64,000 nucleotides of DNA from Xylanimonas allomyrinae (lineage in GTDB: Bacteria; Actinomycetota; Actinomycetes; Actinomycetales; Cellulomonadaceae). The DNA lies in contig NZ_CP035495.1 in assembly GCF_004135345.1 (NCBI RefSeq), forward strand, positions 1,240,001-1,304,000. Direction: 5' to 3'. This document shows, piece after piece, positions 7,538-16,549 of the stretch. The notes beneath the pieces were generated by a model. It was not told the origin of the DNA and did not search any database. It saw only the letters and a list, made by a program, of their open reading frames with translations. Position 1 is the first letter of the stretch, and each line of letters opens with the position of its first letter. The translations under genes and the position numbers were made by a program.

Positions 7538-8452
7538 ATGAGTGGACGACACAGCAAGCACGACCTGGAGCGCACCCCCGACGACGACATCCTGCGCGAC
7601 CTGGAGAAGCGCTGGGACGACGCGCCGTCGCGGGTGCTGCGGTGGCGCAAGGACCAGGACGTGCACGATCTGGACTGCGACGGGACGCCGGGGTGGGACG
7701 GTGACCGCGACGACGGTGAGCGGCTCGTCGCCGCGCGCGCCGCCGAGCTGTCCGAGCTGCAGGAGCGGCTGTTCGCGGACGGCCGCACGGGCGGCAACCG
7801 GTCGGTGCTGCTGGTGCTCCAGGGGCTCGACACGTCGGGCAAGGGCGGGATCGTGCGGCACGTCGTCGGGCTGGTCGACCCGCAGGGCGTGGCGCACCGC
7901 GCCTTCGGCGTCCCCACGCCCGAGGAGGCCGCGCACGGGTACCTGTGGCGCATCCGCAACGCCTTGCCCCAACCGGGGTACCTCGGTGTCTTCGACCGCT
8001 CGCACTACGAGCAGGTGCTGGTGGTCCGCGTCGACGGGCTGGAGCCCGAGGAGACGTGGCGGGCGCACTACGACGAGATCAACGCGTTCGAGGCCGAGAT
8101 CGCCGCGGCCGGCACGGCGATCGTCAAGGTCGCGCTGATGGTCTCGCGCGACGAGCAGAAGGCGCGCCTCCGCGAACGGCTGGAGCGGCCCGACAAGTAC
8201 TGGAAGTACAACCCAGGCGACCTCAAGACGCGCGCACGGTTCGGCGACTACCTCGACGCCTACCAGGAGGCGTTCGAGCGCACCTCGACCGACGTGGCGC
8301 CCTGGCACGTGGTGCCGGCGGACAAGAAGTGGTTCGCGCGGCTCGCCGTGACCGAGCTCGTCCTGGACGCGCTGCGCTCGTTCGACCTGGGGTGGCCGCC
8401 CGCCGGCTTCGACGTCGAGGAGCAGCTGCGCCTGCTCGACGAGACGGGCTGA
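7538..8452 (+). CDS. ppk2: Polyphosphate kinase 2 family protein
   Basis: A 304-residue PPK2 enzyme, which uses polyphosphate to phosphorylate nucleoside mono- or diphosphates (or the reverse). The P-loop is GLDTSGKGG (96-104), the Walker B/lid region includes FDRSHYEQVLVVRV, and the lid basic motif is in RLERPDKYWKYNPGDLK. This is the single-domain form. Subclass (NDP or NMP phosphorylating) cannot be told by eye. The ATG at 7538 lies 14 bases after the TreZ-like stop, so it may be read through from glgX. An in-frame extension upstream exists only because GC-rich frames stay open. Confidence 0.9.
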   Translation: MSGRHSKHDLERTPDDDILRDLEKRWDDAPSRVLRWRKDQDVHDLDCDGTPGWDGDRDDGERLVAARAAELSELQERLFADGRTGGNRSVLLVLQGLDTSGKGGIVRHVVGLVDPQGVAHRAFGVPTPEEAAHGYLWRIRNALPQPGYLGVFDRSHYEQVLVVRVDGLEPEETWRAHYDEINAFEAEIAAAGTAIVKVALMVSRDEQKARLRERLERPDKYWKYNPGDLKTRARFGDYLDAYQEAFERTSTDVAPWHVVPADKKWFARLAVTELVLDALRSFDLGWPPAGFDVEEQLRLLDETG

Positions 8453-8459
8453 GCGCGGC

Positions 8460-9535
8460 TCAGGCCGCGAGCGCCCGCCCCTCCTCGGCCAGCGCCCCCA
8501 GACGCGACAGCGCCCGGTAGTACTTCTTGCGGTAGCCGCCGCGCAGCATCTCGTCGGAGAACAGGACGCGTTCTCCGGCTCCGGCGAGCAGCACCGGCAC
8601 GTCGCGGTCGTACAGGCGGTCGACGAGGACGACCAGGCGCAGCGCGACCTCCTGGCGCGTCACGGGCCGCACGCCGGTCAGCGCGACCAGGCCGACGTCG
8701 TCGAGCAGCGCGCCGTAGCGGCTGGGGTGCACGGTCGCGAGGTGGTCGAGCAGGCCGGCGAAGTCGTCGAGCGTGGCGTCGGGGCGCTGCGCGGCGACGG
8801 CCTCGACGACGGCGGCCGGCAGCGGCGGCGAGTCGGTCACGACGGCGCGGTGCCGGTAGTCGTCGCCGTCGACGCGCAGCACCTCGAACCGCGCGGCGAG
8901 GGCCTGGATCTCGCGCAGGAAGTCCTCGGCGGCGAACCGTCCCTCGCCGAGGGCGCCCGGCAGGGTGTTACTGGTGGCGGCGAGGGCGACTCCGCGGTCG
9001 GTGAGCTCGCGCAGCAGGCGGCTCATGAGCGTGGTGTCCCCGGCGTCGTCGAGCTCGAACTCGTCGATGCAGACCAGCTTCTTGGCGGCGAGCGCCTCGA
9101 CCGTGGGCAGGAACCCGAGCGCGCCGACGAGGTTGGTGTACTCGACGAACGTGCCGTAGGCGGTGTCGGCCAGGCCGACGGCGTGGGCGAGCGAGGCGAG
9201 CAGGTGCGTCTTGCCGACGCCGAACCCGCCATCGAGGTAGACGGCGGGGCCGGGGCCACCTTGCGGGCGAAGCGGCCGCGCCGAGGCGGGTGGGCGATCT
9301 GCGCGGCGACGTTCTGGAGCCGGGACAGCGCGGCGGCTTGGCTCGGGAACGCCGGGTTGGCGCGGTAGCTGGCGAAGCGCGTCCGCGCGAAGTGTCGCGG
9401 CGGGCGCAGGTCGGCGAGAAGCCGCTGGGGTGCGGCCATGGGCCGCACGTCCGCCAGGGAACGCGTCACGGCGTCACCGGCGCCCGTCGGAGGCTCTGCC
9501 CGTCGAAACCCCGTGGTGCTCGTCACGGGCATCAA
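8460..9535 (-). pseudogene. zapE: Cell division protein ZapE (AFG1-like ATPase), frameshifted
   Basis: The two halves of an AFG1/ZapE P-loop ATPase lie in different frames. The first frame (from 9535) reads through QAAALSRLQNVAAQIAHPPR to FARK. Read in the second frame, the sequence continues GPGPAVYLDGGFGVGKTHLL (Walker A), FVEYTNLVGALGF, CIDEFELDD (Walker B) and SNTLPG, and ends at 8460. One missing G/C near 9256-9262 explains the break; restoring it gives 358 residues, the normal family length. ZapE is an ATPase linked to FtsZ-ring regulation in E. coli; its actinobacterial role is unclear. The motifs are intact, so an assembly error is more likely than decay. It is transcribed away from the reductase gene at 9586. 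Confidence 0.85.
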
Positions 9536-9585
9536 GGCTACGTGGCGTCAGCACGTGCCCGTGTGTGACGTGAAACACTGCGAGC

Positions 9586-10416
9586 ATGTCGTCGCCGGCG
9601 CTGAACCTGCTCGTCCCCGAGGCCCGCACCCTGCCCCCGGACGCCGGTGAGGCGACGCTCGCGCGGCTGTACGCCCATGCGCCGGGGGTCGTGCGCGCCA
9701 CCATGATCGCCACCGTCGACGGTGGTGCCTGGGGACCTGACCACGTGTCCGGTTCGATCAACGACGACGCCGACTGGCGGGTGTTCCGGGTGCTGCGCGC
9801 GCTCGCCGACGTCGTCGTCGTCGGTGCCGGGACCGCGCGTGCCGAGCGGTACACGCAGCTCGGGCGGCCGCGCGGGCTGGGTCACCTGCGCGCCGACTCC
9901 CTCGAGCTCGCCGTGGTGACGCGCAGCGGCGACGTCCCCCAGACCCTGCTCGAGGGCGACCGGCCCCCGCTCGTCATCACCGGCGCGCACGGGGCGCAGG
10001 CAGCGTTGGCAGCGGTGCCGCCGGAGCGCGTGATCGTCGCCCCGGTTCCCCCTGGGGGCGACGGCGCGGACGGGGGTGGGGCGTCAGCGGGCACTCCCCC
10101 GCACGACGTCGACCTGGGTGCGGGCCTGGCGGCGCTCACCGCGCGGGGCCTGAGCCGCGTGCTGTGCGAGGGCGGGCCCCACCTGCTGGCGGACCTCCTC
10201 GCCGCAGGCCTGGTCGACGAGCTGTGCCTGACCACCGCCGCGCTGCTCGTCGGCCCGGGTCCCGACCGCATCGTCGCCGGTGGCCCGCCCGGCGCCGGGC
10301 CGCCCAGCCCGGCGCGGCTGGCCCACCTGCTGCACGCCCCGGATGCCGGGACGATGCTGGCCCGCTGGCTGTTGCGCGCGCCACGTGCCCGCGCCGGGCG
10401 GCCGCAGGCACGTTAG
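9586..10416 (+). CDS. Pyrimidine reductase family protein (RibD C-terminal domain)
   Basis: A 276-residue protein with a RibD C-terminal/DHFR-like reductase fold but no deaminase domain. Landmarks: VRATMIATVDGGAWGPD (about 36-52), the strand VVVVGAGTARAERY (about 76-89), and LSRVLCEGGPHLLADLLAAGLVDELCLT, where CEGG binds the NADPH pyrophosphate and the final strand is typical of riboflavin reductases. A Gly-rich low-complexity insert (about 150-170) separates the halves. It may supply 5-amino-6-ribosylamino-uracil reductase activity or act on another substrate. Divergent from zapE, with 50 bases between starts. It has no close relationship to the DHFR-like gene at 824-1438 beyond the fold. 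Confidence 0.8.
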   Translation: MSSPALNLLVPEARTLPPDAGEATLARLYAHAPGVVRATMIATVDGGAWGPDHVSGSINDDADWRVFRVLRALADVVVVGAGTARAERYTQLGRPRGLGHLRADSLELAVVTRSGDVPQTLLEGDRPPLVITGAHGAQAALAAVPPERVIVAPVPPGGDGADGGGASAGTPPHDVDLGAGLAALTARGLSRVLCEGGPHLLADLLAAGLVDELCLTTAALLVGPGPDRIVAGGPPGAGPPSPARLAHLLHAPDAGTMLARWLLRAPRARAGRPQAR

Positions 10417-10419
10417 GTT
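10414..10419 (+). promoter_or_regulatory. Candidate -10 box for the CDS at 10426
   Basis: TAGGTT, overlapping the stop codon of the preceding gene, ends 6 bases before the ATG at 10426, which would place the transcript start at or next to the start codon (leaderless mRNA). Confidence 0.4.
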
Positions 10420-10425
10420 CAGCCC

Positions 10426-10956
10426 ATGGCGAGTGTTCCCGGTGCCGACCTGTCCGACGTCGTCCTGGTGCTGACCGAGGCTCCGCTCACGGCGGCCGAC
10501 GTCGAGCATCTGCTCGACATCTACCGCGACCCCGACGGCGACGGCACGCCCGACCCGGTCGCGTTCCGCGTGCTCGTGCCCGCGGAGACCGAGCGTCACC
10601 TGCTCGCCGCACTCCTGGAGCACGTCGGCACCGGTGAGCTGCGCAAGGCGTGGCAGGACCTGACGGGAGGCCGGCCCGCGCCCGCACAGGCCGCCGCAGA
10701 CGCCGCCGACAAGCTCGCACGGTCGGTCACCGCGCTGCACGCCGCCGGCATGCCCGCCGAGGGCGAGGTGATGGCTGACGACCCGCTGCCTGCGCTGCGC
10801 GACGCGATCGCCGGCGGCGGGATCCGCGAGGTCGTCGTGGTGACGTATCCGCACGCGTTCGCGGACACGTTCCACGCCGACTGGGCCTCGCGGGCACGTG
10901 ACGCGCTCCAGGTGCCCGTGCTCCACCTCTACGCCGGGACCTCCGAGCTCGGCTGA
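10426..10956 (+). CDS. Conserved-looking hypothetical protein
   Basis: A 176-residue soluble protein with no signal peptide or membrane segment. The N-terminal SDVVLVLTEAPLTAADVEHLLDIY and central VAFRVLVPAE alternate strands and helices, and the end reads EVVVVTYPHAFADTFHADW...VPVLHLYAG, like an alpha/beta Rossmann-type or universal-stress-like sheet. I do not recognise a specific family and claim no function. It is separated by 9 bases from the reductase gene, with its own candidate -10 box inside that gene's 3' end. The codon usage is uniform with its neighbours, so it is very probably a real gene. Confidence 0.75.
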   Translation: MASVPGADLSDVVLVLTEAPLTAADVEHLLDIYRDPDGDGTPDPVAFRVLVPAETERHLLAALLEHVGTGELRKAWQDLTGGRPAPAQAAADAADKLARSVTALHAAGMPAEGEVMADDPLPALRDAIAGGGIREVVVVTYPHAFADTFHADWASRARDALQVPVLHLYAGTSELG

Positions 10957-11094
10957 CTCTCCCCGAAGGCGCAACCCGCACGCGCCGGACATGGCGTGGT
11001 TCACGCTGCACCTACGCGTGTGACGCCGGTCGTGCTCTTACAGTGGGACGTCAGCCGGTGGGTATCAGCGCGCGCGCCGCGCAGGGGGGCAGGG

Positions 11095-12972
11095 ATGGCG
11101 AAGAGTCGACCGTCACGCGAGACGCCGCGACACGTGCGGCACCACGGGACGAGAACCAGGCCGTCCCCTGCACCGGTACCTGCCCCGGCGGCACCTCCCG
11201 TGCGCCGTCCGGTGGCCGCCGGATCGCGCGTCGGCTACCCGGTCCTGACCGGCCCGACCGATCCCACCGAGCTCCTGCCGATCGTCGAGTTCGCGCCGGG
11301 CGACGCCCCCGCGTCTCAGCCCTCGGGCGCCGCGGCAGGCACCGGGGCGGACCTGGGACGCAACACGCTCATCCTGACGATCGGCACCTTCCTGTCTCGC
11401 GCGTCGGGGCAGGTGCGCGCCATGCTGCTCGTCGGCGCGATCGGCATCAGCGGCACCGTCGCGAACGCGTTCGACGTCGCCAACACGCTGCCCAACATGC
11501 TGTTCGCGCTGCTCGCGGCCGGCGTCCTGCAAGCCGTGCTCATGCCGCAGATCATGCGCGCGCTCCAGGCCGACGACGGCAAGCAGCGCCTCGACAAGCT
11601 GCTGACGATCTCGCTGGCCGCGCTCGTGGGCGTGACCGCCCTGCTCGTGGCCGCGACTCCGCTGCTCATCAGGCTCTTCACCCTGGCCGGCGACTGGTCG
11701 CCCCAGGCCCGCGCACTCGCGGTGACCTTCGGGTTCTGGTGCATCCCGCAGGTGCTCTTCTACGGCCTGTTCTCGATCCTGAGCGAGACCCTCAACGCGC
11801 GCGGTCAGTTCGCCGCGAGCGGACTGGCACCCATCGCCAACAACGTCATCTCCGTCATCGGGTTCGGCGCGTTCATCATCCTGTACGGGGGAGCCGACGG
11901 GCCGCTGGACGACCTGACCCTGTGGTCGACGCGGCAGACCGTGCTGCTGGCCGGCACCGCGACCCTCGGCATCATCGCGCAGTCGGCAGTGCTGCTCGTC
12001 GCGCTACGACGCGGCGGCTACCACTGGCACCTGCGCTGGGGGCTGCACGGCATCGGGCTGCGATCCGCGAGCAGGGTGGTCGGCTGGACGCTCGGCGCCG
12101 TCGTCCTGGAGCAGATCGGGCTCATCTACCTGCGCAACGTCACCGGCGCGGCGGGCCAGGCGGCCGCCGGCGAGGCCGTCGCGACAGCCGGCAACGCCGT
12201 CTTCACGAACGCGCTGACCATCTACCTGCTCCCCCACTCGCTGGTCATCCTGTCGATCATGCAGGCGCTGTTCCCCCGCATGTCGCGCTCCGCGGCGGCC
12301 GGTGATCTCGACGACGTCCGCGACGCCATGTCGACGGGCCTGCGGTCGGCGGGCATCTTCTCCGTCATCTCGACGGCCCTGTTCGTCGTCCTTGCCGAAC
12401 CCGGCATGAAGGCGCTCCTGCCCACGCTCCAGCCCTCCGCGGTCGAGCTGTCGGCGCCGGTGCTGCGTGCGCTCGCATTCGGCCTGGTGGCGCTCGGTGC
12501 CACCGCGATGATCAAGCGCATGTACTTCGCCTTCGAGGACGGACGGGGAATCTTCGTCATCCAGATCGTCGCGACCATCGCCCTCAGCGGCGTGCTGTGG
12601 CTCGCCGTGCAGACCTTGGACTCCCGGTACTGGGCGGTCGCCGCCGCCGCCGGGTACTCGCTCTCCGCATGGGTGTCGGTGCTGCTGCGCGCCGGCGGCA
12701 TGAGCAAGAAGCTGGGCGGGATCGACGGTCCCCGCATCGTCCGGCTCCACCTGCGCGCGATCATCGCCGCCCTCCTGGCATCGGGTGCCGGGTACTGGGT
12801 GACACGGCTCATCGGCGGCTACGGCGACCTCACGTGGCTGCGGGCCGTCACCACGTGCGTCCTCGCGGGCGGGACGATGCTCGGCGTCTACTTCGCGGGG
12901 CTGCGGCTCATGCGGGTGCGTGAGCTGGATGCGGCGCTCAAGCCCCTGCTGCGTCGCCTCGGCCGCCGCTAG
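11095..12972 (+). CDS. murJ: MurJ-like lipid II flippase
   Basis: A 625-residue MOP/MATE-superfamily integral membrane protein, matching MurJ (MviN), which moves lipid II across the cytoplasmic membrane. A Pro/Arg-rich cytoplasmic N-terminus (about 1-85) precedes the first helix at NTLILTIGTFLSRASGQVRA, the MurJ opening with its Arg; about 14 hydrophobic segments follow, ending near residue 615. LPNMLFALLAAGVLQAVLMP and the SIMQALFPRMS loop match the family. The ATG at 11095 is preceded by a purine-rich ribosome site (aggggggcaggg). The adjacent convergent cluster builds peptidoglycan bridges, so this gene fits a cell-wall neighbourhood. The 138 bases upstream hold no gene. Confidence 0.87.
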   Translation: MAKSRPSRETPRHVRHHGTRTRPSPAPVPAPAAPPVRRPVAAGSRVGYPVLTGPTDPTELLPIVEFAPGDAPASQPSGAAAGTGADLGRNTLILTIGTFLSRASGQVRAMLLVGAIGISGTVANAFDVANTLPNMLFALLAAGVLQAVLMPQIMRALQADDGKQRLDKLLTISLAALVGVTALLVAATPLLIRLFTLAGDWSPQARALAVTFGFWCIPQVLFYGLFSILSETLNARGQFAASGLAPIANNVISVIGFGAFIILYGGADGPLDDLTLWSTRQTVLLAGTATLGIIAQSAVLLVALRRGGYHWHLRWGLHGIGLRSASRVVGWTLGAVVLEQIGLIYLRNVTGAAGQAAAGEAVATAGNAVFTNALTIYLLPHSLVILSIMQALFPRMSRSAAAGDLDDVRDAMSTGLRSAGIFSVISTALFVVLAEPGMKALLPTLQPSAVELSAPVLRALAFGLVALGATAMIKRMYFAFEDGRGIFVIQIVATIALSGVLWLAVQTLDSRYWAVAAAAGYSLSAWVSVLLRAGGMSKKLGGIDGPRIVRLHLRAIIAALLASGAGYWVTRLIGGYGDLTWLRAVTTCVLAGGTMLGVYFAGLRLMRVRELDAALKPLLRRLGRR

Positions 12973-13014
12973 GCCGCGGCCACGGCCCGCGGCGCTCGCC
13001 GAGGACGTCGCCTC

Positions 13015-14028
13015 TCAGCGCGACCGCACCGCACGCACCGCCTTCTTCGCGGCAGGCAACGCGCGCTCCCACAGTGCGTACAGGGGCCGATTGAGCGGCA
13101 CGTCCCAGCTGCCGACCAGCTCGTCTTCGTGCTTGGCGAAGCTGCGCTTGAACTCGCCGATGCCGTCGTTGAGCAGGCCGTTGAGGTCGTAGCGCCGCAC
13201 GCCCTTCGCGCGCGCGTCCTCGATGGACGCCCAGTACACCGCTGCCGTGGCGCGCAGACGGCGGCCCGCCTCGTTCGCACCGCCGTACAGCAGGAACGCC
13301 GTCTCGCCGGATGCCACCGCCCAGGCGAAGCAGCACGGGTTTCCGTCCTCGTCGAACGCGGAGACCAGGCGCGACGCGTCCCCGAGCTCGCGGTGCACCG
13401 CGAGGTAGTACTCGTCGTCGTGCAGCACGAAGCCGGCGCGCTGCGCGGTGGTGCGGTACACGTCGAGCACCTGGCGCACCTCCTCCTGCGTGGTGATCCT
13501 GCGGATCACCAGACCGTCGCGCGCAGCCTTGCGGATCTCGTACCGCGTGGACTTGCGCATGTCGGCCAGCAGCGCGTCCGGCTCGCGCCCCAGGTCGAGG
13601 ATGAGCGTCGACGGGTACAGGATCGTGTTGCGGCCCGGTCGCGCGGCCGGCAGGCCCAGTGCCGTCCCCGCGGCCCAGTCCGGCTCGAACGTGACACCGA
13701 TGGCCCCGGCGTTCTGCGTGCACCAGTCGACGACGGCGTGGGCCACGGCGGCGCGGTCGTCGTCGGACCCCACGCCGTCGGGTCCGACGACGGGGCCGCG
13801 CGGCACATACGCGAGCGCCTTGAAGGGCGCGGGAAGGTGGCGCACCAGGACCTGCGCGAGGCCGACCACCGCGCCGTTCGCGTCCGCGACCTGAATGCGG
13901 CGGGCAGTCCACGGCCCGCCCTCCTTGACCGATCCCCAGCCCCAGAGCTGCAAGGGGTGGCCCCCCAGCCCGGAGACGGCACGATCCCAGGCCGCTCGGT
14001 CGCGAACCTCGGTGACGGTCACTGACAT
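13015..14028 (-). CDS. FemX-like aminoacyl-tRNA-dependent peptidoglycan bridge transferase (short)
   Basis: A 337-residue FemABX-family transferase, which adds an amino acid from aminoacyl-tRNA to the side chain of the stem peptide in lipid II. Visible FemABX signatures are HPLQLWGWGSVKEGGPW (about 26-42), a GNAT-like core, the DMRKSTRYEIRKAARDGL helix-strand, and the C-terminal ASIEDARAKGVRRYDLNGL...IGEFKRSFAKHEDELVG. I chose the ATG at 14026-14028 because AGGAG precedes it at 7 bases; an ATG at 14041-14043 in frame overlaps the upstream stop. It is the last gene of a three-gene operon with the longer FemX-like and ATP-grasp genes. The amino acid carried cannot be deduced. Confidence 0.87.
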   Translation of the reverse strand: MSVTVTEVRDRAAWDRAVSGLGGHPLQLWGWGSVKEGGPWTARRIQVADANGAVVGLAQVLVRHLPAPFKALAYVPRGPVVGPDGVGSDDDRAAVAHAVVDWCTQNAGAIGVTFEPDWAAGTALGLPAARPGRNTILYPSTLILDLGREPDALLADMRKSTRYEIRKAARDGLVIRRITTQEEVRQVLDVYRTTAQRAGFVLHDDEYYLAVHRELGDASRLVSAFDEDGNPCCFAWAVASGETAFLLYGGANEAGRRLRATAAVYWASIEDARAKGVRRYDLNGLLNDGIGEFKRSFAKHEDELVGSWDVPLNRPLYALWERALPAAKKAVRAVRSR

Positions 14029-14039
14029 TCCCGAACTCC

Positions 14040-15263
14040 TCATCCGCGGCCCAGGGCGCGCTTGGTGACCTGGATCAGCCGGTGCTTCGCCTTGCTCGGG
14101 TAGTACGTGAACCGGCCGACCTTGCGCACCACATGACCCGAGAAGTGCTGCTTGAACCTCAGGACGCCGTCCGAGCCGTCGAACACGCCGTCGATGCCGA
14201 GCATGTTGTAGCGGCCGACGCCGCGCGCCACCGCGTCGCCGAGCACGTGGTCCTGGATCGCGTACGGCCCGTAGAACTGCGACAGCGTGTCGTCGGACCC
14301 GCTGAACAGGTACACCAGCTCGTCGGCGCTGTCGACGAACAGCGACGCCGCGAGCGGGAGCGGCCCGCTGCCGCGCTCGGCCGCGATCCGCGCGGACTCG
14401 GCGAGGCGCGCGCGGTGGGTGGCGATCTGTGCCGCCCACTCGTCGCGCTGGCCTTGCTTCTTGGGCGAGGCAGAAGCGGCGATCCGCGCTTCCAGGTCGG
14501 CGATCTGACGGTGCAGTCCGGATGCGTACGCCTCGAGGTCGACCTCGGCGAGCAGGAACTGCGCCTGGCGGCCGAACGCGTCGAAGAACGCCTCGTAGTA
14601 GCCCAGCGTGTGGTCGTCGTAGCCGCGGCGCGCGCTGGTCATCGCCGTGATGCGTTTGAACGTGCCGAGCTCGTCGCGGGTCAGACGCCGTACGCGCACC
14701 CCGAACGCCTGCGCGCGCTTGACCGCGTACAGGCCGTCCTTGCCGTACGACCGGCGCAGGGCGGCGGTGTCCGTGAGGCCGGAGAGGTCCTTGACGAAGT
14801 GCCAGCCGGGCTCGCCGCCCTCGTATCCGGCGGCCACGCCGCCGTGCGCGTACCCGAGCGCCGTCAGCGCCCGGACCAGGGAGGTGTCCGGTTCGGTGCG
14901 GGGCGTGCCGTCGGCCTCGTGCTCGCGGTAGTCGGCGTCGGGGAGCACCACGAGCTCGAGGGCCCCGATCCGCTTGGCGTACTCGCGCATGGCATCGAAG
15001 AAGAACGCCGCGGCCTCGGCGTCCGGACCCCCGACGGGACCGTACTGGACCTCGGCGTGCGTGCCGCCCAGCATCGGCTTGGACACCACGCGTGAGGCCA
15101 GCACGACGTCGTCGCCGCGCAGCACGGCCACGTGCCGCACCGTCCAGCCTCCGTGGCGCAGCACCGCGGCCATCGGGGCCGCCTGCAAGAAGCTCGCGTG
15201 CGCGGCGGCGCCGACGAACGCGGCAAACCGGTCCTCGCTCAGCTCCGCCAGCCGGAGCGTCAT
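14040..15263 (-). CDS. FemX-like peptidoglycan bridge transferase (long, with coiled coil)
   Basis: A 407-residue FemABX-family protein. Two GNAT-like domains are recognisable (SFLQAAPMAAVLRHGGWTVR at about 24-43; DLSGLTDTAALRRSYGKDG), separated late by an alpha-helical coiled-coil hairpin (about 250-295, HRQIADLEARIAAS...WAAQIATHRARLAESARIA) like the tRNA-interacting arm of FemA/FemX. The family end VGRYNMLGIDGVFDGSDGVLRFKQHFSG is present. Its start overlaps the ATP-grasp stop by 4 bases, and the short FemX gene follows 12 bases later, so the three are surely co-expressed. Two FemX enzymes suggest either two L-residues or two alternative residues in the bridge. Cytoplasmic, acting on lipid II. 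Confidence 0.88.
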   Translation of the reverse strand: MTLRLAELSEDRFAAFVGAAAHASFLQAAPMAAVLRHGGWTVRHVAVLRGDDVVLASRVVSKPMLGGTHAEVQYGPVGGPDAEAAAFFFDAMREYAKRIGALELVVLPDADYREHEADGTPRTEPDTSLVRALTALGYAHGGVAAGYEGGEPGWHFVKDLSGLTDTAALRRSYGKDGLYAVKRAQAFGVRVRRLTRDELGTFKRITAMTSARRGYDDHTLGYYEAFFDAFGRQAQFLLAEVDLEAYASGLHRQIADLEARIAASASPKKQGQRDEWAAQIATHRARLAESARIAAERGSGPLPLAASLFVDSADELVYLFSGSDDTLSQFYGPYAIQDHVLGDAVARGVGRYNMLGIDGVFDGSDGVLRFKQHFSGHVVRKVGRFTYYPSKAKHRLIQVTKRALGRG

Positions 15264-16546
15264 CGGGCCGCCCTCGGGCGGCTCGCGCTCTGCTCGTGCA
15301 GGCGTCGCAGCTCGTCCATCGGCAGGTACCTGCGGTACTTGCGCCAGTAGTTGACGGCCTGGGCGAGCGCGTAGACGCGCCGCTTGAGGCCGAAGTCGCG
15401 CGCGTAGCGCAGCGGGTGCACCGTGCGGCCGGACCGCATGAGCGCGACGGCGCGGGCCCGGAGCGCCGGGTCCAGCAGGTACCTGCGCAGGAGAAGGTGG
15501 GGAACCGTCGCGTAGAGCACCTCGGTGCGTGCCGTGACCGGCTCGCGCGACAGTCCCCGCACGACGTCGTCGACGAGCACCTCGGCGACGTTGGCGCCGC
15601 CGGCCGTGACGTAGTAGTTGTTCCGGCCTATCCGTGGGTTCTGCTCGAAGAACCGGAACACGCCGTCGCGCGGGTCACGCTTGACGTCGAAGTTCGCGAA
15701 ACCGCGCCAGCCCGTCGCCTCGTTGATCCGCACGGCCGCGTCGACCAGGTCGGGAATGTCCTCGACGATCATCGCCGTCGGGTTGCCGCGCGTGATCGGC
15801 GTGTGCTCCTCGAGCAGCACGCGAGCCGCGGCCCGCAACGTCACGCGGCCGGCCCCGTCCGTATAGGTCGTCACCGAGCGCATCTCCGTGTCGTCACCCG
15901 GCACCGTGTCCTGCACCAGGAACCGGCCCCGGAACCCCGCGGCCCGCAACGACTCGTAGAGCGAGTCGAGCTGTGACTGCTCGGTGAGCTCGTAGATCTT
16001 CGCCTTGCCCGGGAAGACGACCCCGTAGTAGTCGGCGCTCGACGCGGGCTTGGCGATCACGGGGAACGGGAAGTGGACCGGCAGCGGCGTCCAGCCCGGC
16101 GAGTCCGCCTCCGCGAAGTCCTGCACGACGGTGGCCGGGGTCGCGATGCCGAGGCTGTCGCAGATCTGGATGAACTCGGCCTTGTCGCCGAGCCGGTCGA
16201 CGAGCTCGCCCGAGGCGAGCGGGACCAGGTAGCCGGCCGCCTCGAGCTCGGTCCGCCGGTGGGCGAGCACGTTGACGACCGAGTCCATGTTCGTCAGCGC
16301 GATGAGCTGCTCCGGACCGGTGTGCGCGGCGGCGACGCTCACCAGCGTCTCGATGACGTCGTCGGACGCCAGGCTCTGGCAGATCACCAGGTCGATGATC
16401 GCCGAGCTGGCGATCGGGCCGGGCTCGGCGAGCGCGACGACGGTGGACCGCGCGCCGTAGCGCTCGTGGAAGGCGCGGGCGAGCGCGTAGACGCCGATGT
16501 CCGGCCCGACGATGACGGGCCGGACGGCCAGGGGTGAGGTGGGCAC
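15260..16546 (-). CDS. ATP-grasp carboxylate-amine ligase, candidate D-aspartate/D-glutamate ligase
   Basis: A 428-residue ATP-grasp enzyme. The N-terminus VRPVIVGPDIGVYALARAFHE is the preATP-grasp strand; ATP-grasp core motifs follow: FPFPVIAKPASSADYYG (about 160-176, with the ATP lysine), GRFLVQDTVPGDDTEM (about 209-224), and the metal-binding GFANFDVKRDPRDG...FFEQNPRIGRNNYYV (about 282-310). The overall layout resembles the enterococcal D-aspartate ligase that joins a D-residue to the stem lysine. Because it leads an operon with two FemX-like transferases, I infer that it adds a D-amino acid (D-Asp or D-Glu) to the cross-bridge of an A4-type peptidoglycan. Substrate identity is inference. 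Confidence 0.8.
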   Translation of the reverse strand: MPTSPLAVRPVIVGPDIGVYALARAFHERYGARSTVVALAEPGPIASSAIIDLVICQSLASDDVIETLVSVAAAHTGPEQLIALTNMDSVVNVLAHRRTELEAAGYLVPLASGELVDRLGDKAEFIQICDSLGIATPATVVQDFAEADSPGWTPLPVHFPFPVIAKPASSADYYGVVFPGKAKIYELTEQSQLDSLYESLRAAGFRGRFLVQDTVPGDDTEMRSVTTYTDGAGRVTLRAAARVLLEEHTPITRGNPTAMIVEDIPDLVDAAVRINEATGWRGFANFDVKRDPRDGVFRFFEQNPRIGRNNYYVTAGGANVAEVLVDDVVRGLSREPVTARTEVLYATVPHLLLRRYLLDPALRARAVALMRSGRTVHPLRYARDFGLKRRVYALAQAVNYWRKYRRYLPMDELRRLHEQSASRPRAAR

Positions 16547-16549
16547 GCC

